DNA of 28,112 nt from an uncultured Erysipelotrichaceae bacterium (GTDB lineage: Bacteria > Bacillota_I > Bacilli_A > Erysipelotrichales > Erysipelotrichaceae): positions 1 to 28,112 of the forward strand of contig CAKUWO010000014.1 of the NCBI GenBank assembly GCA_934699415.1, in the 5' to 3' direction. Shown here in pieces: positions 22,248-28,112 of the stretch. Below the pieces are notes generated by a model, which did no database searches, was not told where the DNA came from, and saw only the letters and a program-made list of their open reading frames with translations. Within the stretch, counting starts at the first letter, position 1. Each line of letters opens with the position of its first letter. Made by a program: the position numbers and the translations under genes.

Positions 22248-23963
22248 ATGTCCAGAGAGATGTCAATTATCGTCATTTTATGTCTTGTTTTGGCGGCGAT
22301 TATTTTAATTGCTTTTCTTATTGTGCGTAGTCGTAAAAGTAAGATTCGACAACAGTTAAGTGATTTAAATATACGTTTTAATAAAGTTAAAACCGTACCT
22401 CTGGCCTTTAAACTAAACAAAGCTCAATCGATGGTTAAGCTTGATGAAAAATCAAGTAAAGAGGTTGAACAATATTTCCACAAATATGAAGAAGCCCAAA
22501 GAAATTTAGACCATATTCAAGAGATGATTAATCAAATCGAAGATTCAATGGCTGAGCACAAATATAATGATGCTTCTAAAGCTATTCTTGTAGTATCAGA
22601 AAATCTTAATGATTCAGAAGAAGAAATCAATGAAATCGATACTTATTTAGATCGATATGTTCAAAAAGAAAATGATCAAAGAGATTTTTCTAACGAGCTA
22701 AAGGAACGCTTTAGGAATCTTAAAAATACTGTTAATGATAAGCATTTAGAATTAGCTTATTCTTATGATGGCCTTAATGATAAATTAGCTAAATGTGAAG
22801 AATTATTTTCATCTAGTGAAGAATGGATGTATGGCAATGAATATTCTAAAGCGCAAGAAAATCTTGATATGATTTCTTCTTTAATTACTGAAATTGAAGA
22901 AAGTGTTGAATTATTGCCATCTCTTGAAAAAGAAGCTCGTGGTGTTATTCCGATTTTAAGTGATGAACTTAAAAGACAATATGAATTATCAAAACAACGT
23001 GGATTATATCTTAAACATTTAAAAATCGATGATGCTTTAGTTATTAATGATGAACAATTAAAGAAGAATCTTAAAAAGATTTTAAATGCCGAAAGCAAGG
23101 GTGTAAAAGAAGATTTAATACGTATTAAAGATAACTATACAGCTCTTCTTGATGCTTTAAAGAAAGAAAATGAAGCTTATTATGCTTTACCTAAACTTAG
23201 CTCATCAGCTAAAAATGCCCTTGAAGAATTTGAAAAGATTCTTCATTATCTTGAAGTTGTTTATAATTCCGAAAAAGAGCGTTATTCTTTGGAAGATTTA
23301 AATGATTTATTACCAGAAGAAAAGACTAAATTAGCCAAATTAGAAAAAGACTATGATGCTCTTATTAAAGAAATTGCTAACCGAGATGTCGCTACAACAA
23401 CTCTTCTTTATAAGATTAATTCACTTAATGAATCAATCAATATTGAAATTAATCGTCTAAAAGAGATTAAAGAGCGTGTTGATAATACTTCTAATGGCGA
23501 AGCACGAGCAATATCGCAAGTTATGAAGCTACAAGTGGTGCTTAATGAAGTGGAAGTTAAGACAATTCAATATCGCTTGCCAGCTATCTCATCTTCCTAT
23601 AAAGATGATTTAGAAAAGGGCCATGCTTATGTTAAAGAAATAAAAGAATTACTGCAGGAAATACCTTTACGCATTGATATTTTAAACAAGACTCTTGATG
23701 AGGCTATTGATTTCATTTATAAGCTCTATAATAACGTTAATAATGTTGTTGGAATGGCTTTAATGGTTGAAAATACAATAGTTTTTGGTAATAAATATCG
23801 TTCTACTTATCCGGAAGTAGATCGTGAATTATCACGTGCTGAATTTTCTTATATTAATGGTGAATATACCCAAGCCTTAAAGATTGCTTTATCTTGTATG
23901 GAAAAGTTATTCCCAAATACAGTAGACGATAAAATTATGGAGAATGTAAAAAATGTTAGATAA
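22248..23963 (+). CDS. ezrA: Septation ring formation regulator EzrA
   Basis: 571 residues, normal for EzrA. One N-terminal membrane helix (about 6-26) is followed by a basic stretch and about 540 residues of spectrin-like coiled coil, rich in Glu, Lys and Leu. The C-terminal CMEKLFPNTVDDKI matches the end typical of the family. EzrA is a membrane-bound negative regulator of FtsZ ring formation that also links the ring to PBPs in low-GC Firmicutes. AAGGAGG lies five bases before the ATG. Its end overlaps the cysteine desulfurase start by eleven bases, as part of an operon with thiI and pepP. Confidence 0.92.
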   Translation: MSREMSIIVILCLVLAAIILIAFLIVRSRKSKIRQQLSDLNIRFNKVKTVPLAFKLNKAQSMVKLDEKSSKEVEQYFHKYEEAQRNLDHIQEMINQIEDSMAEHKYNDASKAILVVSENLNDSEEEINEIDTYLDRYVQKENDQRDFSNELKERFRNLKNTVNDKHLELAYSYDGLNDKLAKCEELFSSSEEWMYGNEYSKAQENLDMISSLITEIEESVELLPSLEKEARGVIPILSDELKRQYELSKQRGLYLKHLKIDDALVINDEQLKKNLKKILNAESKGVKEDLIRIKDNYTALLDALKKENEAYYALPKLSSSAKNALEEFEKILHYLEVVYNSEKERYSLEDLNDLLPEEKTKLAKLEKDYDALIKEIANRDVATTTLLYKINSLNESINIEINRLKEIKERVDNTSNGEARAISQVMKLQVVLNEVEVKTIQYRLPAISSSYKDDLEKGHAYVKEIKELLQEIPLRIDILNKTLDEAIDFIYKLYNNVNNVVGMALMVENTIVFGNKYRSTYPEVDRELSRAEFSYINGEYTQALKIALSCMEKLFPNTVDDKIMENVKNVR

Positions 23964-25071
23964 AAAAATATATTTTGATTGTGTATCAAGTACTCAACCT
24001 AGTCCTGAAGTATTAAAAACTTATGCTTCATTACTAGATAAATATTATGTGAATGCCAACGCTTTATATGATGAAGGTGTTGAAATTTATAATCTTCAAG
24101 AAAAAGCACGTGCTAATATTGCTGAATTACTAGGTGTTAAAACAGGCGAAGTAATCTTCACATCAGGTGCAACTGAAGGTAATAATGCTGCTATTAAAGG
24201 TGTTGCTTGGGCAGCTGCTGATAAGAAACATCTTATTACAACTATTTATGAGCATTCATCTGTTTACTCAGCTTTTAAACAACTTGAGGAACATGGTTTT
24301 AATGTTACTTATTTAAAGCCTAATGAAAAAGGTGTTATTACTCTTGATGAAGTTAAAAAAGCTTTAAGAGATGATACGGCACTTGTTTCAATTATGCATG
24401 TTAATAATGAAATTGGTACTATCAATGATATTGATACAATTGGCGAATATATCAAGAAACATTCAAACGCTTATTTCCATACTGATATCACTCAATCTAT
24501 TGGCAAGATTCCAGTAGATTTAAAAAATGTAGATCTCGCTACATTCTCTGCACATAAGATTCATGGTTTAAAAGGAAGTGGTATCTTAGTTAAGAAATTA
24601 AATGTAAAGATGGATTCTTTGATTTCTGGTGGTCAACAAGAATTTGGTTTACGTGGTGGCACATCAAATGCTCCTGCTGATATCGTTTTAGCTAAAACCA
24701 TTCGTTTAGCTCTTGAAAATATGCCTAAACATGAAGAAGTATGCAAAGAACTACATGATTATTTCATTTCTAGATTAAGTGAGATTAAAGGAACTAAGAT
24801 TAATTCACCAGATGGTGGTTTAAGTTGTTTAATCAATATCTCTACTCCAATTAAGAGTGAAGTATTAATGAATGCATTAAATCTTAAGGGAATTATGGTT
24901 TCTTCTAAGTCAACATGTGGTACTAGAAGTCATGCTCCAAGCAGAGCTTTAGAATCAATTGGTGTTGATTCTGATTATGCAATCCGTATCTCCTTTGATA
25001 CAGATAATGTTAAGGAAGATGTTGATTATTTTATCGAATGTTTAAAGGAGATTATCGCTCATTATGAGTAA
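23953..25071 (+). CDS. nifZ: Cysteine desulfurase (NifS/IscS family), partner of ThiI
   Basis: 372 residues, a class V PLP enzyme. The PLP Lys202 is in FSAHKIHGLKGSG, with the upstream SGATEGNN and HVNNEIGT motifs. The active-site loop reads SKSTCGTRSHAPS with Cys322 as the likely persulfide carrier. The usual N-terminal YLDNAATT appears as YFDCVSST, a visible departure from the norm. The enzyme takes sulfur from cysteine. The eight-base overlap with thiI implies that its main client is ThiI, as with Bacillus NifZ, rather than Fe-S assembly, although that cannot be excluded. It overlaps ezrA by eleven bases and has no clear Shine-Dalgarno. Confidence 0.93.
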   Translation: MLDKKIYFDCVSSTQPSPEVLKTYASLLDKYYVNANALYDEGVEIYNLQEKARANIAELLGVKTGEVIFTSGATEGNNAAIKGVAWAAADKKHLITTIYEHSSVYSAFKQLEEHGFNVTYLKPNEKGVITLDEVKKALRDDTALVSIMHVNNEIGTINDIDTIGEYIKKHSNAYFHTDITQSIGKIPVDLKNVDLATFSAHKIHGLKGSGILVKKLNVKMDSLISGGQQEFGLRGGTSNAPADIVLAKTIRLALENMPKHEEVCKELHDYFISRLSEIKGTKINSPDGGLSCLINISTPIKSEVLMNALNLKGIMVSSKSTCGTRSHAPSRALESIGVDSDYAIRISFDTDNVKEDVDYFIECLKEIIAHYE

Positions 25072-26269
25072 AGAAATCATTTATGATTACATTATTGTCA
25101 GATATGGCGAATTGACAACTAAAGGTAAAAATCGCAAAGATTTTATCAATGTCTTAGTAAGCAATATCCGGAAAATGTTAAAAGATTATAAAAATCTTAC
25201 TTATCAAAAATTCTATGATGGCTTATTTATCCATCTTAATGGTGAAGATTATAAAGAAGTTAGTGAGAAATTAAAGTTAGTCTTTGGCTACGCTTATTTC
25301 TCTGGGGCTATCCGTTGCGATTCTGATATCGATGATATTGCACAAACAGCATTAAGAGTAGCACAAAATGCTAATGCAAAGACCTTTAAAGTTAATGCCC
25401 ATCGCAATGATAAGAGCTTCCCAATGACATCTGATAGTATTAATCGAGCTGTTGCTACATTAGTTTTAAAGAATACAGAGCTTAAAGTAGATGTTCATCA
25501 TCCTGATTTAATGATTTATGTTGTTGTTAAAAAGGGTAATAGTTATGTCATGGATGAAAAAGTTCAAGGTTTAAAAGGCTATCCGGTTGGAGTTAATCAT
25601 AAAGCTTTGCTAATGATTTCTGGTGGTATTGATTCTCCTGTTGCAGGTTTTGTAACAATGAAAAGAGGTATGCGCATTGAAGCTGTTCATTTTGCTTCTA
25701 TGCCTTATACTTCAAAACAAGCTTTAGATAAAGTTTTATCACTTTTAAAAATCTTGTCTACATATCAACAAGAAGTTATTGTCCATGTTATTCCATTTAC
25801 TGATTTACAACTTGCTATATATAAGAATGTTGATGAATCATATGCCATTACTGAACTACGTCGTATGATGTATCGCATTGCTGATCGTTTATGTAAAGAT
25901 CGTCATATTTTAACAATTGTTAATGGCGAAAGTGTAGGTCAGGTGGCTTCTCAAACTTTAGAATCGATGACTACAATTTCAAAAGTATGCGATACAATGA
26001 TTTTGAGACCACTTTGCATGGCAGATAAGCAAGAAATTATTGAATATAGTAAGAAAATTGGTACTTATGAAACTTCTATCTTACCATATGAAGATTGTTG
26101 CACTATCTTCTCACCTAAAAATCCAACAACTAAACCTAAAGAAGATAAATGCTTATATTATGAATCAAAATTCGATTATGAATCTTTAATTGATGAATGC
26201 CTTAAAAATGATCAGATAATCAAAATTACTCCTGATTATCAAGAAGATAAAGAAGAAGATTTATTCTAG
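25064..26269 (+). CDS. thiI: tRNA 4-thiouridine synthase ThiI
   Basis: 401 residues, the short form without a rhodanese domain, as in Bacillus. An N-terminal ferredoxin-like part (VRYGELTTKGKNR, near 12-24) leads into a THUMP domain (about 60-165), then the PP-loop SGGIDSP at 186-192 and the adenylating domain with NGESVGQVASQTLES. ThiI activates U8 of tRNA and inserts sulfur that comes from the adjacent desulfurase; it can also serve thiamine synthesis. The start overlaps the desulfurase stop by eight bases. Confidence 0.96.
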   Translation: MSKEIIYDYIIVRYGELTTKGKNRKDFINVLVSNIRKMLKDYKNLTYQKFYDGLFIHLNGEDYKEVSEKLKLVFGYAYFSGAIRCDSDIDDIAQTALRVAQNANAKTFKVNAHRNDKSFPMTSDSINRAVATLVLKNTELKVDVHHPDLMIYVVVKKGNSYVMDEKVQGLKGYPVGVNHKALLMISGGIDSPVAGFVTMKRGMRIEAVHFASMPYTSKQALDKVLSLLKILSTYQQEVIVHVIPFTDLQLAIYKNVDESYAITELRRMMYRIADRLCKDRHILTIVNGESVGQVASQTLESMTTISKVCDTMILRPLCMADKQEIIEYSKKIGTYETSILPYEDCCTIFSPKNPTTKPKEDKCLYYESKFDYESLIDECLKNDQIIKITPDYQEDKEEDLF

Positions 26270-26279
26270 GAGGAAAAAT

Positions 26280-27515
26280 ATGAATACATCTTTACGTCGT
26301 CAAAACTTATTAGCTAAATTACCAGAAAGAGCTCTTGTATTTATCTTTTCTGGTCATGCACCTGCAAGATCTCAAGATGAAAATTATCCATTTTCAGTAA
26401 ATCGTAATTTCTACTATCTTACTGGTATAGATCGTGAGAACATGTGTTTAGTACTTGATAAAAATGGTGATAAAACGTGCGAAATGTTATTTATTGAACC
26501 ATTTGATCCTGTATTAGCTAGATGGGTTGGTGGCAAAATGCTACCTGATGAAGCAACTGAAATCTCAGGTATTGAAGATATCCGCTATATCAATGAACTT
26601 GAAGACAGTGTATTTGGTCGCTATGAAAGATCCCTTCGCTATAATTTACCTATTATTTATTTAGATATGTGGCGTAATGAATTAGGTCAGAATGATAGTG
26701 ATGGTATTAAATATGCTAAATTCTTAAAAGATAAATATCCACAGCTTGAAATTAGAGATATTTATAATGAAATCACATCATTAAGACTTGTTAAGAGTGA
26801 TGAAGAAATCGAAGAAATTAAGAAAGCAATTGCTATTACTCGTTTTGGTATTGCTGAAATGATGAAACATATTCGTCCAGAAATGAACGAAATGATGATG
26901 GATGCAACATTTGATTTTGCAATGGCTATTAAAGGTTGCAGGGAACATGCTTTCCCTACAATTGCTGCAAGTGGTGCTAGAGCTACAACTTTACACTATT
27001 CAGAAAATAATAATGTCATGAAAGATGGCGAATTATTCTTATGTGATTTAGGTTCTGCTTATAAACACTATTGTTCAGACATTTCTCGTACTTTCCCAGT
27101 AAATGGTAAATTTAGTGAAAGACAAAAAGAAATCTATGAAATTGTTTTAGAAGTTCAAAGAAGAATTCAAGAAGCTGCTAAACCTGGTGTTAAAATGGCT
27201 GATATTCAGAAGATGGTTATTGATTTCTATGCTGAAGAATTACCTAAACATGGATTAAATAAAGATGTTAGTGAATACTATTTCCATGGTTTTGGACATC
27301 ATCTTGGCTTAGATACTCATGATGTCGATGGTGGTTTAGGACAGGTACTCAATGAAGGCAATGTTATTACTGATGAGCCAGGTTTATATATTGCCGATGA
27401 GGGTATTGGTATACGTATTGAAGATGATCTTTTAATTACTGCTGAAGGTGCTATTTGCCTTTCTCAAGATATCATTAAGAATGTTGATGATATTGAAAAC
27501 TTTATGAAACACTAA
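26280..27515 (+). CDS. pepP: Xaa-Pro aminopeptidase (aminopeptidase P)
   Basis: 411 residues with an N-terminal AMP_N domain (about 1-140; SVNRNFYYLTGIDRENM) and a C-terminal M24 creatinase-fold domain. The five metal ligands are visible: Asp256 (CDLGSAY), Asp267 (CSDISRTFP), His340 (HGFGHHLGLDTHD), Glu366 (TDEPGLY) and Glu381 (IRIEDDLL). It binds two divalent ions, usually Mn, and releases N-terminal residues that precede proline in cytoplasmic peptide recycling. TAGGAGG precedes the ATG by about seven bases. It closes the ezrA-nifZ-thiI transcript, ten bases after thiI, and is followed by a terminator. Confidence 0.94.
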   Translation: MNTSLRRQNLLAKLPERALVFIFSGHAPARSQDENYPFSVNRNFYYLTGIDRENMCLVLDKNGDKTCEMLFIEPFDPVLARWVGGKMLPDEATEISGIEDIRYINELEDSVFGRYERSLRYNLPIIYLDMWRNELGQNDSDGIKYAKFLKDKYPQLEIRDIYNEITSLRLVKSDEEIEEIKKAIAITRFGIAEMMKHIRPEMNEMMMDATFDFAMAIKGCREHAFPTIAASGARATTLHYSENNNVMKDGELFLCDLGSAYKHYCSDISRTFPVNGKFSERQKEIYEIVLEVQRRIQEAAKPGVKMADIQKMVIDFYAEELPKHGLNKDVSEYYFHGFGHHLGLDTHDVDGGLGQVLNEGNVITDEPGLYIADEGIGIRIEDDLLITAEGAICLSQDIIKNVDDIENFMKH

Positions 27516-27516
27516 T

Positions 27517-27540
27517 AAGAGCACTTATGTGCTCTTTTTT
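27517..27540 (+). terminator. Terminator of the ezrA-nifZ-thiI-pepP operon
   Basis: An 8-bp stem AAGAGCAC/GTGCTCTT (27517-27524 with 27529-27536) around TTAT, then six T in a row ending at 27540. Confidence 0.9.
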
Positions 27541-27549
27541 GGAATTTTT

Positions 27550-28112
27550 ATGAAAAAGAAAATTATTTTAATAACATTACTTATTTTTATTGCTTTGGGA
27601 TTATTTGGTTTTCAGTATTATTTAGAAAATAGTAAAACTGAAGCTTATTATCTAGCTTCTGAGTTAGAAAAGCTTACTTTAAAAGATATTAATGGTGAGG
27701 AACATAGTTTCCCCCGCGGTTACCCCATCGCTTTAACAAGCCAAGAAAAGACGATTGATAATCAAAAATATCATATAGCTTATATTGATGATACAAAATA
27801 TCTTTTAAAAAATGATGACTATGTTAAAGAATTCGATGATTGTGTTAAAGAGAAAAAAGCTATTATCAAATGTTTTACTACTTTATATGAGAATGGAGAT
27901 AGTTATCAAATAAGTGATTCTTTATATCCATTAAGTGAAGTAAATATTATCGGTCATACTGCTTTAAAAGAAGATGGTAGCTTAAATCGCTATGAAATTG
28001 AATATAATGGCCTAAGAGGTTTTATCAATTATCAAGATACTAAAGATTATCCTGATGTTACATTAAATGAAGCATTACTTAGTGACTATAATCCATATGG
28101 TGGTGGAGCACC
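27550..28112 (+). CDS. Membrane-anchored or secreted protein, 5' part (runs off window)
   Basis: 187 complete codons without a stop up to the window end. The N-terminus (MKKKIILITLLIFIALGLFG) is a basic then hydrophobic signal anchor or signal peptide with no clear cleavage site or lipobox Cys. The visible ectodomain is rich in Tyr, Asp and Lys, with two Cys near residues 98 and 108 and a NPYGGGAP segment at the end of the window. I do not recognise a family. Only GGAA (27541-27544 region) precedes the ATG, and the start lies ten bases after the pepP terminator, with no promoter I can see, so it may depend on read-through. Confidence 0.8.
   Translation, partial: MKKKIILITLLIFIALGLFGFQYYLENSKTEAYYLASELEKLTLKDINGEEHSFPRGYPIALTSQEKTIDNQKYHIAYIDDTKYLLKNDDYVKEFDDCVKEKKAIIKCFTTLYENGDSYQISDSLYPLSEVNIIGHTALKEDGSLNRYEIEYNGLRGFINYQDTKDYPDVTLNEALLSDYNPYGGGA

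Overview
The window is AT-rich chromosomal DNA that reads as a low-GC Firmicute (Bacillota), probably a Bacilli- or Erysipelotrichia-like anaerobe. Supporting signs are EzrA, an RqcH/NFACT protein, a zinc-free type S4 protein, a rubrerythrin, tRNAs with encoded CCA ends, and two gene orders known from Bacillus (cmk-der-gpsA; rpsD next to ezrA and cysteine desulfurase-thiI). The genetic code is standard. TAA is the usual stop (16 of 21 visible stops), TAG occurs four times, and TGA once, at a suspect site. The exact taxon cannot be fixed from the sequence alone.

Layout. 1-1693: the 3' part of a sensor histidine kinase, then rubrerythrin and a strong terminator. 1706-2805: nine tRNA genes on the minus strand in three modules, each with its own promoter and terminator (Cys-Leu-Arg-Pro-Met-Ile2; Ser; fMet-Phe). 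2899-7268: an operon of a Glu/Lys-rich tail-anchored membrane protein, cmk, der and gpsA, with touching or overlapping reading frames. 7296-10169 (minus): a large class A penicillin-binding protein with an acidic cytoplasmic tail. 10265-16277: a compact type VII secretion (T7SSb-like) locus, divergent from the PBP gene. It has two WXG100-type proteins of equal length, a lipoprotein and a Big2-domain ORF that look like one frameshifted gene, a shortened EssC-like FtsK/SpoIIIE ATPase, and a tiny protein that may be the EsaB/YukD partner. 16308-19007: a secreted, C-terminally anchored glucosaminidase-type wall hydrolase. 19032-21308: rqcH and gmk, divergent from a 46-bp gap. 21326-22159 (minus): rpsD with a structured leader. 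22192-27540: ezrA, cysteine desulfurase, thiI and an aminopeptidase P. 27550-end: the start of an unidentified membrane-anchored protein.

Two things stand out. First, the T7SS-like locus is reduced: no EsaA, EssA or EssB is visible, the ATPase keeps one intact motor domain, has a second without a P-loop and has no third, and a lipoprotein sits where EssA/EssB would be expected. It lies between two cell-wall enzymes. Second, three genes (the wall hydrolase, rqcH and gmk) have a -10 box ending exactly six bases before the ATG and no usable Shine-Dalgarno sequence, which predicts leaderless mRNAs. Other genes in the same window carry strong Shine-Dalgarno sites.
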